Assembly (NCBI GenBank): GCA_017522515.1 | Contig: JAFWZH010000190.1 | Span: 1 to 32,725 of the forward strand | From: Clostridia bacterium | GTDB taxonomy: Bacteria > Bacillota_A > Clostridia > UBA1212 > UBA1255 | Direction: 5' to 3' | Length of the DNA stretch: 32,725 nucleotides | Notes under the pieces: generated by a model | Databases searched by the model: none | What the model was told of the DNA's origin: nothing | The model's input: the letters and a program-made list of their open reading frames with translations, nothing else | Made by a program: the position numbers and the translations under genes | Shown here: positions 24,830-32,725 of the stretch, piece after piece | How the letters are laid out: every line of letters begins with the position of its first letter | Numbering within the stretch: position 1 is the stretch's first letter

Positions 24830-25725
24830 TTAATACCACCGATTTTCTTGAATTCCTCAATTGCCTTGGTAAGTTTTGCTTTATTTTCGTCCTTCATATC
24901 AACTAAAGGCAAGCGACACTTTCCGCCGGGAAGACCTATAATGTTAACGGCCTCCTTAACGGGAATCGGATTAACTTCGCAGAATAAAGCCTTAACTATA
25001 TCTTGACATGCAACTTGCATTTTCCAAGCCTTCTTAATATCTCCGTCAAGATATGAATGTACCATTTCGCTCATATATGAAGGAGCAATGTTGGACACAA
25101 CAGAAATAACTCCCAAGCCGCCGGCACTCATAAGGAAGTGAACCAATCCATCCTCACCGGAATAATAATTAAGCTCGTCGCCGCAAAGCTTTACAATTTC
25201 CGGAAGTTGTAAGAGATTACACTCTTTAACTGCGTTAATATTAGGAATTTTACAAAGTCTCGCATATGTTTCAGGTGTAATGTTAAGGTTTGTTCTACCG
25301 GGTACATTGTATAAAATAATCGGTATTGAAACACTCTCTGCAATAGCCTTAAAGTGTTGATACAAACCCTCTTGTGTTGTTTTGTTGTAATAAGGAGTAA
25401 CGGAAAGCAATGCATCTGCTCCAAGCTTCTCTGCTGCTTGGCTCAATTCTATAGCATGTATCGTGTAGTTACTTCCTGTTCCGGCAATAACGGGAATCCT
25501 CTTGTTTACTTTTTTAACAACATATTCTATAACGGATAAGTGTTCTTCGTCCGGCATTGTAGAAGCTTCACCTGTAGTGCCGCAAACAACTATAGCATCG
25601 GTGCCGCCGGCAATTTGAAACTCCACTAATTCACCCAAAGCATCAAAATCAACTTGTTCGTTATTAAGTCCTTTAAAAGGTGTAACAATAGCAACTGCCG
25701 CACCTGTAAAAATCTTTTCTTTCAT
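24826..25725 (-). CDS. dapA: 4-hydroxy-tetrahydrodipicolinate synthase
   Basis: 299 aa. Condenses pyruvate with aspartate semialdehyde. Schiff-base Lys167 (NAVKECN), Tyr139 in LYNVPGRT, and the pyruvate-binding loop GTTGEAST (49-56) are all present. GAGGAGGT lies about 10 bases before the ATG. The Lys-loop reads KECN rather than the commoner KEAS. It sits directly after asd, which supplies its substrate. Confidence 0.97.
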   Translation of the reverse strand: MKEKIFTGAAVAIVTPFKGLNNEQVDFDALGELVEFQIAGGTDAIVVCGTTGEASTMPDEEHLSVIEYVVKKVNKRIPVIAGTGSNYTIHAIELSQAAEKLGADALLSVTPYYNKTTQEGLYQHFKAIAESVSIPIILYNVPGRTNLNITPETYARLCKIPNINAVKECNLLQLPEIVKLCGDELNYYSGEDGLVHFLMSAGGLGVISVVSNIAPSYMSEMVHSYLDGDIKKAWKMQVACQDIVKALFCEVNPIPVKEAVNIIGLPGGKCRLPLVDMKDENKAKLTKAIEEFKKIGGIK

Positions 25726-25749
25726 CTTAGGAGTACCTCCTCATAAATA

Positions 25750-26838
25750 TTAATCAATATAACCCTCTTTGCAAAGAAGCTCAGCCATAAGTACAGCACC
25801 GCCTGCAGCTCCTCTTATTGTGTTATGTGACAAGCATACGAATTTGATATCATACTGTGTATCTTTACGCAAACGACCGATAGAAACGCCCATTCCGTTT
25901 TCGATTTCTCTGTCAAGCTTTGTTTGAGGTCTGTTATCCTCTGTAAAATATGTGAGGAAATGTTTAGGAGCACTGGGAAGCTCAAGTTCTTGTGCTCTGC
26001 CTTTGTAATTCTTCCAGATTTCTATAACTTCATCCAGATTCTCCGGCAAATTATCAAAGCTTGCAAATACAGCGCCCATATGACCGTCAGAAGCAGGAAC
26101 TCTTATACATTGAGCTGTAAAAGAAGGCTCCTCAGCAGAAACGATAACGCCCTTTTCTGTATCAATCTTACCGAAAAGTTTCAAAGGCTCTTGCTCTGAT
26201 TTCTCTTCTTCGCCACCGATATACGGAATAACATTGTCCAACATCTCAGGCCATGTTGCAAAAGTCTTACCTGCACCTGAAATAGCTTGATATGTGCAAA
26301 CGAGAACCTTGTTAAGACCAAATTGTCTTAAAGGATGAAGTGCAGGCACATAGCTTTGAAGCGAGCAGTTTGACTTAACTGCAATAAAGCCTCTCTTTGT
26401 ACCAAGACGTTTCTTTTGGTACGGAATAATAGCTGCATGTTCAGGATTAATCTCCGGAACAATCATCGGTACATCAGGTGTAAAACGGTTTGCACTGTTA
26501 TTAGAAATTACAGGACACTCATTTTTAGCATACATTTCTTCGAGAGCTTTAATTTCGTCCTTTTTCATATCTACAGCACAAAAAACAAAATCAACCGTCT
26601 CGGCAATCTTCTTAACATCAGCTTGTGCATCACAAACAATCATGTCTCTGTACTTTTCGGGAATTTCTTTTGTCATATTCCACTTTTGACCAACTGCCTC
26701 AACATAAGGCTTACCTGCTGATCTGCTGCTTGCAGCCAAAACAACTACGTCAAACCAAGGATGATTTTCAAGGAGCAACATAAAACGCTGTCCAACCATA
26801 CCTGTAGCACCTATAATACCAACTTTATACTTTTTCAT
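25750..26838 (-). CDS. asd: Aspartate-semialdehyde dehydrogenase, archaeal/fungal-like class
   Basis: 362 aa. Reduces aspartyl phosphate to aspartate semialdehyde for lysine, threonine and methionine. Nucleotide motif GATGMVGQRF (10-19), catalytic Cys158 in KSNCSLQ, and His253 in RVPASDGHMGAVF. The length and the motif context (SNNSANR, TYQAISGAGKTF) fit the ASADH branch first known from archaea and fungi, also common in Clostridia, rather than the E. coli type. GGAGG precedes the ATG. No lysine riboswitch fits in the 37-base gap upstream. Confidence 0.95.
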   Translation of the reverse strand: MKKYKVGIIGATGMVGQRFMLLLENHPWFDVVVLAASSRSAGKPYVEAVGQKWNMTKEIPEKYRDMIVCDAQADVKKIAETVDFVFCAVDMKKDEIKALEEMYAKNECPVISNNSANRFTPDVPMIVPEINPEHAAIIPYQKKRLGTKRGFIAVKSNCSLQSYVPALHPLRQFGLNKVLVCTYQAISGAGKTFATWPEMLDNVIPYIGGEEEKSEQEPLKLFGKIDTEKGVIVSAEEPSFTAQCIRVPASDGHMGAVFASFDNLPENLDEVIEIWKNYKGRAQELELPSAPKHFLTYFTEDNRPQTKLDREIENGMGVSIGRLRKDTQYDIKFVCLSHNTIRGAAGGAVLMAELLCKEGYID

Positions 26839-26875
26839 AATCTTCCTCCATTATTCGTTAATTATAATTATATGT

Positions 26876-27367
26876 TCAATCTTTAATTGCTGTTACAATA
26901 CAAATTACTGCTATACCTTCGCCTCTTCCGAAACTTGTCAGCTCTTCCCCTGTGGTTGCCGTAATGCCCACTGCCTCAGTCTGAATGCCGCACAACTCAC
27001 CTATCTTTTCACGCATACTTGCAATTTTCGGTGTAATCTTCGGCGTTTTGCACTCTATCGATACGGAAATATGCACAAGACTCATGCTTTTCCTTTTTAA
27101 ATCATCAAGTGCAAGTTGCAAATACGCTGTAGAATCTGTTATCCCCTTTTTGCAAAGCTCATCGGCAGGCTTCCCCAAAATATTGTGCGCTGTCAACCCT
27201 GATATAGCATTCGTCAAAGCGTGAAGCACAACGTCACCATCGCTGTTAGCCAGCATTCCGTGGGAACCCTCAAACAGTACGCCACCCAAAATCAAAGGCT
27301 TATCCTCATCAGTAAAACGATGCGAATCCTGTCCGATTGCACTTACAGAATATTTAAACTCTCCCAT
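26876..27367 (-). CDS. ispF: 2-C-methyl-D-erythritol 2,4-cyclodiphosphate synthase
   Basis: 163 aa from ATG at 27367. A TTG at 27376 overlapping the dut stop is equally possible and would add three residues. Fifth enzyme of the MEP isoprenoid pathway. The metal ligands are visible in IGQDSHRF (Asp14, His16). The family's conserved SDGDVVLHALTNAISG and the C-terminal ATTGEELTSFGRGEGIAV follow. No other MEP gene lies in the window. Confidence 0.95.
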   Translation of the reverse strand: MGEFKYSVSAIGQDSHRFTDEDKPLILGGVLFEGSHGMLANSDGDVVLHALTNAISGLTAHNILGKPADELCKKGITDSTAYLQLALDDLKRKSMSLVHISVSIECKTPKITPKIASMREKIGELCGIQTEAVGITATTGEELTSFGRGEGIAVICIVTAIKD

Positions 27368-27372
27368 AAGCT

Positions 27373-27822
27373 TCAACCTACTCCCGTAGAGCCAAAACCG
27401 CCGCCTCTGTTTTCGCCTATATCCTTAACACTTTCAACAGGTGTAAAACAGATTCTCGGCACTCTTTGAAGCACAAATTGCGCAACTCTATCGCCCTTTT
27501 CTATTGTGAATTCGCTGTCATCTGAAGTATTTTGCATTATTATGCAAACTTCATCACGATAACCGGCATCTATTGTTCCCGGAGAATTTGCAACTCGAAG
27601 AGGTGTTTTCAAGGATAAGCCGCTTCTCGGCCTTACCTGTATCTCATACCCATCAGGTATGGCAACCTTCAAGCCCGTTGGTATAAGCACCGTTTTTTTC
27701 GGTGCAATAACAACCGTCTCCGCAGCTCTTATATCCATTCCCGCATCTCCTTCTCTGGCATATTGCGGAATTTGAACATCCTCCCTGCAAAGCTCTACGA
27801 AAACTTCTACGTTTTCTCTCAT
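27373..27822 (-). CDS. dut: Deoxyuridine triphosphatase (trimeric dUTPase)
   Basis: 149 aa. Hydrolyses dUTP to dUMP, keeping uracil out of DNA and feeding dTMP synthesis. All five motifs are in order: DAGMD (26-30), RPRSG (64-68), GTIDAGYRDEV (82-92), GDRVAQ (110-115) and the P-loop-like RGGGFGSTG (139-147). AAGGGGA precedes the ATG. Gap to serS is 18 bases. Its stop overlaps the possible TTG of ispF. Confidence 0.96.
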   Translation of the reverse strand: MRENVEVFVELCREDVQIPQYAREGDAGMDIRAAETVVIAPKKTVLIPTGLKVAIPDGYEIQVRPRSGLSLKTPLRVANSPGTIDAGYRDEVCIIMQNTSDDSEFTIEKGDRVAQFVLQRVPRICFTPVESVKDIGENRGGGFGSTGVG

Positions 27823-27840
27823 TATCGTTATTCCCCTTTG

Positions 27841-29124
27841 TTATTTCTTGCAGATAACCTCTGTGCCACCCATATAAGGACGAAGTGCTTCAGGAACTCT
27901 TATGCTGCCATCCTCATTATAGTTGTTCTCAAGAAGTGCAATAAGCATTCTCGGAGGTGCTGCAACAGTATTGTTAAGAGTGTGAGCAAAATAGTTACCC
28001 TTTTCACCTTTAATTCTAATTCCCAAACGTCTGCTCTGTGCATCAGTAAGATTTGAGCAACTGCCCACCTCAAAATATTTCTTTTGTCTGGGGCTCCATG
28101 CCTCAACGTCAACGCTCTTTGACTTAAGGTCTGCAAGGTCACCGGAGCAACACTCCAATGTTCTTACAGGAATATCCATACTACGGAAAAGCTCTACAGT
28201 ATATGACCACATTTTCTCATACCACTCTTTGCTGTCCTCCGGTTCACAAACAACTATCATTTCTTGCTTCTCGAATTGGTGAATTCTGTAAACACCACGT
28301 TCTTCTATACCGTGCGCACCTTTTTCTTTACGGAAACACGGTGAATATGACGTCATAGTATACGGAAGCTCTGCCTTAGGTAAGAATTGGTCTTTAAACT
28401 TACCTATCATTGAGTGTTCGCTTGTACCGATGAGATACAAGTCCTCGCCCTCTATTTTGTACATCATTGCATCCATTTCTTCAAAACTCATAACGCCTGT
28501 AACAACGTCACTTCTTATCATAAACGGAGGTATGCAATATGTGAAGCCTTTAGATATCATAAAATCTCTTGCATACGCAAGAACTGCGGACTCGAGTCTT
28601 GCTATATCGCCTAAAAGATAATAGAAACCATTGCCTGCAACACGTCTTGCGGAATCAAGATCAATGCCTCCCAATGCGCTCATAATATCTGTATGGTAAG
28701 GTATATCATAATCAGGCACAAAAGGCTCTCCGTATTTTTGTACTTCTACATTCTCGCTGTCATCTTTACCAATCGGCACCGAAGGATCCAAGAAATTCGG
28801 AATCTTCATCATGCGCTCTTTTATAGCTGCCTCATACTCAGCCTCTTTAGCCTCAATATCAACTAATTCTTGATTTATCTGACCTACCTTAGCCTTTAAT
28901 ACTTCGGCTTCGTCTCTCTTACCCTCGCGCATAAGCTTACCGATTTGACTGCTTATATCGTTACGTTCTTTTCTCGCATCATTACCGCGCTGAATAGCTG
29001 CACGATTTTTGCCGTCTAATTCCAAAACTTCATCAACTAAAACAAGCTTATGATCTTGGAATTTCTTCTTTATATTTTCTTTAACAGCCTCCGGGTTATC
29101 TCTGAGTACCTTAATGTCAATCAT
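27841..29124 (-). CDS. serS: Seryl-tRNA synthetase with eukaryote/archaeon-like motifs
   Basis: 427 aa from ATG at 29124 with GGAGGAG upstream. The N-terminal helical hairpin (about 25-108) is the tRNA-binding coiled coil. The class II core follows: TSE loop at 234-236, motif 2 CFRKEKGAHG ... RIHQFEKQE (263-288), and motif 3 LNNTVAAPPRMLIALLEN (383-400) with Arg392. Motif 3 of the usual bacterial enzyme reads like NGSGLAVGR. The LN-T-A-R-LEN pattern here looks closer to the archaeal and eukaryotic form. First gene of the cluster leading to dapB. The leader of about 35 nt has no T-box. Confidence 0.94.
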   Translation of the reverse strand: MIDIKVLRDNPEAVKENIKKKFQDHKLVLVDEVLELDGKNRAAIQRGNDARKERNDISSQIGKLMREGKRDEAEVLKAKVGQINQELVDIEAKEAEYEAAIKERMMKIPNFLDPSVPIGKDDSENVEVQKYGEPFVPDYDIPYHTDIMSALGGIDLDSARRVAGNGFYYLLGDIARLESAVLAYARDFMISKGFTYCIPPFMIRSDVVTGVMSFEEMDAMMYKIEGEDLYLIGTSEHSMIGKFKDQFLPKAELPYTMTSYSPCFRKEKGAHGIEERGVYRIHQFEKQEMIVVCEPEDSKEWYEKMWSYTVELFRSMDIPVRTLECCSGDLADLKSKSVDVEAWSPRQKKYFEVGSCSNLTDAQSRRLGIRIKGEKGNYFAHTLNNTVAAPPRMLIALLENNYNEDGSIRVPEALRPYMGGTEVICKK

Positions 29125-29165
29125 TTCCCGACTCCTCCGTAAAATAATTAATTTTCTCAAATTGC

Positions 29166-29194
29166 ATAGTACACGCACTTTAAGTGTACATCAA
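29166..29194 (-). promoter_or_regulatory. serS: Promoter of the serS-dut-ispF-asd-dapA-dapB cluster
   Basis: Minus strand TTGATG (29189-29194), 17-base spacer, TACTAT (29166-29171). The spacer and -10 carry an inverted repeat, GTACAC (29169-29174) and GTGTAC (29184-29189), that could be an operator. Start near 29159. Confidence 0.55.
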
Positions 29195-29249
29195 AGCTTA
29201 TTTTATAACAAACAACTTTATATCGCAACTGTTTTTTTATCTACACTTA

Positions 29250-29278
29250 TTGCTTTACTTGCCTCAGAGTGATAAAAT
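29250..29278 (+). promoter_or_regulatory. Promoter of azlCD
   Basis: TTGCTT (29250-29255), 17-base spacer, TAAAAT (29273-29278). Start near 29285, about 32 nt before the azlC ATG. Confidence 0.55.
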
Positions 29279-29316
29279 TTCACAGTCAAAACACTTTCTG
29301 CAGGAGAAATGTATTA

Positions 29317-30045
29317 ATGAAAAATTCATTTTCAAAAAATACTGATATAAATAAAGGTTTAAAAGACGGTCTGCCCATCGGTTTGGGGTACTTTTCCGTA
29401 TCTTTCGCCTTTGGCCTTTCAACTGTCACAGCAGGCTTTGCTGTGTGGCAAGCACTTATAATTTCAATGACAAACTTAACTTCTGCAGGACAACTTGCAG
29501 GCGTTACGCTTATGGCCGCCCTTGCTTCTTTTACGGAAATCGCTTTAGCTCAGCTCGTTATAAACATTCGCTACTCGCTAATGTCTATTTCACTTTCCCA
29601 AAAGTTAGACAGTTCGTTCACAACAACAGATAGATTCTTTTTGTCTGCTTTTATAACCGACGAAATATTTGCTGTTGCTTCGAGCTATCCGTCAATCAGT
29701 CGTAAATACATGCGTTCCTTGGCAGTTTTACCATATATTGGTTGGACTACAGGTACGCTTGCCGGAGCTGTTTTGGGACAAATTCTACCGGCTGATTTAG
29801 TATCAAGCTTAGGCATTGCAATTTACGGAATGTTTATTGCTATTATCATTCCGCCTGCAAAAAAAAGCAAAGCTGTTCTCGGTGTTGTTGCCACTGCCGC
29901 TTCATTGAGTTGTATAATTAAATACTCTCCGTTATCAAGGTATATTTCAGAAGGCTTTTCAATTATTATTTGCGCGATTGTAACCGCGGCACTTTTCGCA
30001 GTACTATTCCCTGTTAAGGACAAGGAGGAAAGCAAAAATGAATGA
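29317..30045 (+). CDS. azlC: AzlC-family branched-chain amino acid exporter, large subunit
   Basis: 242 aa membrane protein with about seven hydrophobic segments. ATG at 29317 is chosen because AGGAGA lies about 9 bases upstream. Family signature regions are GLPIGLGYFSVSFAFGL near the N-terminus and ALAQLVINIRYSLMSISLSQ (about residues 85-104). AzlC with AzlD forms an exporter of branched-chain amino acids or their analogues. The overlapping azlD gene confirms the pair. The substrate is inferred from the family. Confidence 0.9.
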   Translation: MKNSFSKNTDINKGLKDGLPIGLGYFSVSFAFGLSTVTAGFAVWQALIISMTNLTSAGQLAGVTLMAALASFTEIALAQLVINIRYSLMSISLSQKLDSSFTTTDRFFLSAFITDEIFAVASSYPSISRKYMRSLAVLPYIGWTTGTLAGAVLGQILPADLVSSLGIAIYGMFIAIIIPPAKKSKAVLGVVATAASLSCIIKYSPLSRYISEGFSIIICAIVTAALFAVLFPVKDKEESKNE

Positions 30046-30349
30046 TCTTAAATACTTTTTAACAGCACTTTTCGTTATGGCAGGTATAACGTATCTTGTT
30101 CGTATGCTGCCCTTTGTTATATTCAGAAAAAAAATAAAGAACAACTTTTTAAAGTCGTTCTTTTATTACATACCGTATGCAGTTTTGGCTGCAATGACAA
30201 TTCCTGCCATTTTATATTCAACATCTGATATTGCGTCTGCTGCCGCAGGTCTCGTTGTAGCGTTGCTCCTTGCATTTTTTGAACGCAGCCTGCTTACAGT
30301 AGCAGTAGGCGCATGCCTTGCCGCCTTTTTGGTTCAAATAATATTTTAG
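30038..30349 (+). CDS. azlD: AzlD-family branched-chain amino acid exporter, small subunit
   Basis: 103 aa with about four membrane segments. TYLVRMLPFVIFRKK and the helical FFYYIPYAVLAAMTIPAIL are typical of AzlD. AAGGAGG lies inside the end of azlC, and the two genes overlap by 8 bases. No terminator was found in the 22 bases before the convergent plsY stop. Confidence 0.9.
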   Translation: MNDLKYFLTALFVMAGITYLVRMLPFVIFRKKIKNNFLKSFFYYIPYAVLAAMTIPAILYSTSDIASAAAGLVVALLLAFFERSLLTVAVGACLAAFLVQIIF

Positions 30350-30371
30350 AGCAATACTACATAGAAAATTA

Positions 30372-31010
30372 TTATTTCTTAAGGCTCAATTTTGATTCTT
30401 GACCTTTAATAAGTCTTTTTATATTGCCATGGTGACGAGCAATTATCAATATTGCCACAAATGAGCATAAACAAAAAACTTCAGTAAAACCGCTTTTTGT
30501 GAGCAAGTAATCACCCGCAAAAAACACCATTACAGGCAAAGCAAAAGAACTTGTTATAGAACCTAACGAAACGTATTTTGTTATTGCTACCAAAATAACA
30601 AAGAAAGCAAAAACTATAAGTGCCGGTATAGGCGTTATAACCAAAAGCACAGAGAACGATGTAAGCACACCTTTTCCGCCCTTAAATCCAAAATATACAG
30701 GCCAGTTATGACCTATTACGGATAAAGCTCCTGCAATGCAAGCTCCTTGAGAATCATCAAAACCTGCCAAATCAAAAACAAGTCTGCCAATCAAAACAGC
30801 TACTATGCCTTTGCAAAAATCTCCTAAAAATGTAAAAAGTGCAGCTTTTTTACCGTACACTCTATTCATATTTGTCATGCCCGCATTTCCACTACCCTGT
30901 GTGCGTATATCCTGTTTGTAAATAACTTTAGATAATATCACAGCGCTGTTAATACTGCCAAGCAAATAACCTATTATTGCAACTATTGCCACAAATAAAT
31001 AATACTTCAT
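30372..31010 (-). CDS. plsY: Acyl-phosphate:glycerol-3-phosphate acyltransferase
   Basis: 212 aa membrane enzyme that starts phospholipid synthesis by moving an acyl group from acyl phosphate to glycerol 3-phosphate. The three conserved loops are present: GSGNAGMTN (39-47), the phosphate-binding FKGGKGV after GHNWPVYFG, and a C-terminal ARHHGNIKRL. AGAGG precedes the ATG. It follows der by 18 bases, a pairing often seen in Firmicutes. Confidence 0.95.
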   Translation of the reverse strand: MKYYLFVAIVAIIGYLLGSINSAVILSKVIYKQDIRTQGSGNAGMTNMNRVYGKKAALFTFLGDFCKGIVAVLIGRLVFDLAGFDDSQGACIAGALSVIGHNWPVYFGFKGGKGVLTSFSVLLVITPIPALIVFAFFVILVAITKYVSLGSITSSFALPVMVFFAGDYLLTKSGFTEVFCLCSFVAILIIARHHGNIKRLIKGQESKLSLKK

Positions 31011-31028
31011 ACTACATGCCTCTTAACT

Positions 31029-32360
31029 TTAAACATCCTTGCTGTCTTTTTCTCTGATTTTAAATACTATAGGTGTTCCCTCAAAGCCGAAGTTTTGCCT
31101 TATTCTGTTTTCTATATATCTCATATAAGAAAAATGCGCAAGATCTGCTCTGTTGACAAATACGGCAAAAGTTGGTGGTTTTACCTTAATTTGTGTCATA
31201 TAATAAAGCTTTAACCTCTTACCCTTATCTGACGGAGGCTGTACCATAGCAACCGCTTCATTAAGAACATCATTAAGCATACCTGTAGAAATTCTTTGTG
31301 CCGCCTGGTCTGCAACGAATTTTATCATTTCATAAAGCTTTGTAACCCTTTGTCCCGTAAGCGCCGAAATAAACATAACAGGTGCATAAAGCATAAAACT
31401 AAGCTTATCTTGCACTGTCTTTTTATAATCATCCATGGTATTTGTTTCTTTATCTATCAAATCCCATTTATTAATAGCAACTATACACGCTTTTCCTTTA
31501 TTATGTGCGTAACCTGCAATTTTCGTATCTTGCTCGGTAACGCCGTCTTTAGCATCTACCATTATAACTACAACATCGCTCCTGTCTACTGCAGTTAAGC
31601 TTCTCATTATACTGTAGCGTTCGATGTTGTCTGTAATTTTTCCACGTTTGCGCATACCGGCAGTATCTATAAAACAAAAATCCTGACCGTCTTTTGTTAC
31701 GTAAGTGTCTATCGCGTCTCTTGTTGTACCGGGAATATCGCTTACAATTACTCTTTCTTCCCCTAAAATCCTATTTATAAGTGATGATTTACCTGCATTT
31801 GGCTTACCTACAACAGCAACTCTGATCAAATTACTTTCTTCGTCATCTTCTTCAAATACCGGCAATTGTTCAAGTACCGCATCAAGCACCTCTCCTATAC
31901 CCAGACCGTGTGCAGAAGATATTGAATAAAAATCACCAAGTCCCAAATTGTAAAATTCGTAAATATCCGCAGGCGGCTCTCCCACTTTGTCTACTTTGTT
32001 AACTACAAGTATTACCGGTTTTTTTGTTTTTCTTATAAGTGTAGCAATATCCATATCACTTGCCGTAACGCCATCTTTCATGTCACACATAAACAAAATG
32101 ACATCAGCAAGCTCAACAGCAAGCTCAGCTTGACGCTTCATTTGCTGCAGTATAGTGTCTGTCGAATTAGGCTCTAATCCTCCCGTATCAATAAGAGTAA
32201 AATGTTTACCGCTCCACTCAACTTCTTCGTATATCCTGTCGCGTGTAACTCCGGGAACGTCTTCTACAATAGAAATACGTTTACCTGTTACATAATTAAA
32301 AAACGACGACTTTCCCACATTAGGGCGACCAAGTATGGCAACTGTTCCTTGTCTGCTCAT
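31029..32360 (-). CDS. der: Ribosome-assembly GTPase Der (EngA)
   Basis: 443 aa with two tandem GTPase domains and a C-terminal KH-like domain. It acts in 50S subunit maturation. First domain: GRPNVGKS (11-18), DTGG, NKVD (121-124). Second domain: GKPNAGKS (185-192), DTAG, NKWD. The basic C-terminus (about 350-443) matches the KH-like fold. GGAGGTG precedes the ATG. No convincing promoter lies in the gap after rpmF, so readthrough of the rpmF terminator may contribute. Confidence 0.97.
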   Translation of the reverse strand: MSRQGTVAILGRPNVGKSSFFNYVTGKRISIVEDVPGVTRDRIYEEVEWSGKHFTLIDTGGLEPNSTDTILQQMKRQAELAVELADVILFMCDMKDGVTASDMDIATLIRKTKKPVILVVNKVDKVGEPPADIYEFYNLGLGDFYSISSAHGLGIGEVLDAVLEQLPVFEEDDEESNLIRVAVVGKPNAGKSSLINRILGEERVIVSDIPGTTRDAIDTYVTKDGQDFCFIDTAGMRKRGKITDNIERYSIMRSLTAVDRSDVVVIMVDAKDGVTEQDTKIAGYAHNKGKACIVAINKWDLIDKETNTMDDYKKTVQDKLSFMLYAPVMFISALTGQRVTKLYEMIKFVADQAAQRISTGMLNDVLNEAVAMVQPPSDKGKRLKLYYMTQIKVKPPTFAVFVNRADLAHFSYMRYIENRIRQNFGFEGTPIVFKIREKDSKDV

Positions 32361-32380
32361 TGCCCTGCACCTCCGTAAAC

Positions 32381-32395
32381 AGCTGTTTTACAGCT
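32381..32395 (-). promoter_or_regulatory. der: Small hairpin upstream of der
   Basis: Perfect 6-bp stem AGCTGT/ACAGCT with a 3-base loop, just after the rpmF terminator and a few bases before the der ribosome site. Function unknown. Confidence 0.3.
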
Positions 32396-32397
32396 CT

Positions 32398-32446
32398 AAA
32401 AAAAACATATACCCGGCACAATGTCTTATAAGGACATCCGCCGGGT
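32398..32446 (-). terminator. rpmF: Rho-independent terminator after rpmF
   Basis: On the minus strand ACCCGGC pairs with GCCGGGT (outer arms at 32440-32446 and 32411-32417). A further imperfect inner stem, ATGTC/GACAT, is present. After five bases a run of eight T follows. Confidence 0.88.
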
Positions 32447-32478
32447 TTGTCTTGTCTCAATTCACAAACTGAATGATA

Positions 32479-32667
32479 TTATTTCTCATCTTCAGCCATT
32501 GCAACGACTTCACGGCCTTTGTAATAACCGCAGTTGCCGCAAACCGTATGTGATAATTTGAATTCGTGGCAATGAGGACACTTTACAAGATTGGGAGCCT
32601 CCAATTTCCAGTTTGCTCTTCTTGTGCGAGTTCTCGCCTTGGACCATCTTCTCTTAGGACAAATCAT
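32479..32667 (-). CDS. rpmF: 50S ribosomal protein L32
   Basis: 62 aa. The basic start PKRRWSKARTRTRRANWKL is the L32 signature (MICP here replaces the common MAVP). Zinc ligands Cys30-Pro-His-Cys33 and Cys43-Gly-Asn-Cys46 mark the zinc-binding form of L32. GGAGG lies 10 bases before the ATG. A strong terminator follows. The gene that often precedes rpmF (YceD family) would be beyond the right edge, and the last 58 bases are too short to judge. Confidence 0.95.
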   Translation of the reverse strand: MICPKRRWSKARTRTRRANWKLEAPNLVKCPHCHEFKLSHTVCGNCGYYKGREVVAMAEDEK

Positions 32668-32725
32668 CTTATTTACACCTCCCGTGTATTACACTGCCGT
32701 AACAGTCTTATGCTCATAAAGCAAC

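Noticed and set aside
29125..29165. T-box leader before serS
   Set aside because: The predicted leader is about 35 nt, with no room for the specifier loop or the T-box sequence.
1..32725. CRISPR arrays, IS elements, tRNA or prophage genes
   Set aside because: I looked for regular repeats, transposase motifs, tRNA-like cloverleaves and phage genes and saw none. The window is densely packed with chromosomal genes.

Overview
The window looks like a chromosome segment of an uncultured, low-GC, spore-forming gut Clostridia bacterium (Oscillospiraceae/Ruminococcaceae-like). The evidence is AT-rich intergenic DNA with clear sigma-A promoters, strong GGAGG ribosome sites, a CotS-type spore coat kinase, a SpoVB/MurJ-type flippase, a class 1B PyrD/PyrK pair and a CHAP-type secreted protein. 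I see no tRNA, rRNA, insertion sequence, prophage or CRISPR array.

Layout. 1-258 (-): start of a secreted CHAP-like protein. 561-1940 (+): orphan sugar-type binding lipoprotein. 2062-2571 (+): ferritin. 2636-3472 (-): alpha/beta hydrolase. 3573-3836 (-): ribosomal protein S20. 3946-6950 (-): three-gene ABC exporter operon. 6986-8620 (-): MurJ/SpoVB flippase. 8807-18683 (+): a complete nine-gene de novo UMP operon, pyrC-carA-carB-pyrK-pyrD-pyrF-pyrE-pyrB-pyrI, from a near-consensus promoter. 18684-19388 (-): an apparently internally shortened SLC13/ArsB-type permease. 19506-20695 (+): a signal peptidase I gene split by a -1 frame change at a run of ten A. 20765-21799 (+): CotS-like kinase. 21789-23981 (-): flavodoxin and two SPOUT methyltransferases. 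24062-29124 (-): serS-dut-ispF-asd-dapA-dapB. 29317-30349 (+): azlCD. 30372-32667 (-): plsY, der, rpmF.

The pyr operon carries every step from bicarbonate to UMP. Most genes overlap their neighbour or follow it closely. Its mRNA leader is only about 27 nt, too short for a PyrR-type attenuator, and pyrI supplies an allosteric subunit for aspartate transcarbamoylase.

Most notable observations. (1) CarA has Gly250 where the glutamine amidotransferase nucleophile Cys is expected, with nearby glutamine-pocket motifs also altered. This suggests an ammonia-dependent carbamoyl-phosphate synthetase. (2) Signal peptidase I has no usable start upstream of its catalytic Ser. It reads in -1 frame from a 213-aa acidic ORF across an A10 run, so it is either a slippage-expressed fusion or a homopolymer error. 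(3) The promoter of that gene would place the transcript start on the ATG itself, a possible leaderless mRNA. (4) The permease at 18684-19388 appears to join the two halves of its family fold with the middle missing.
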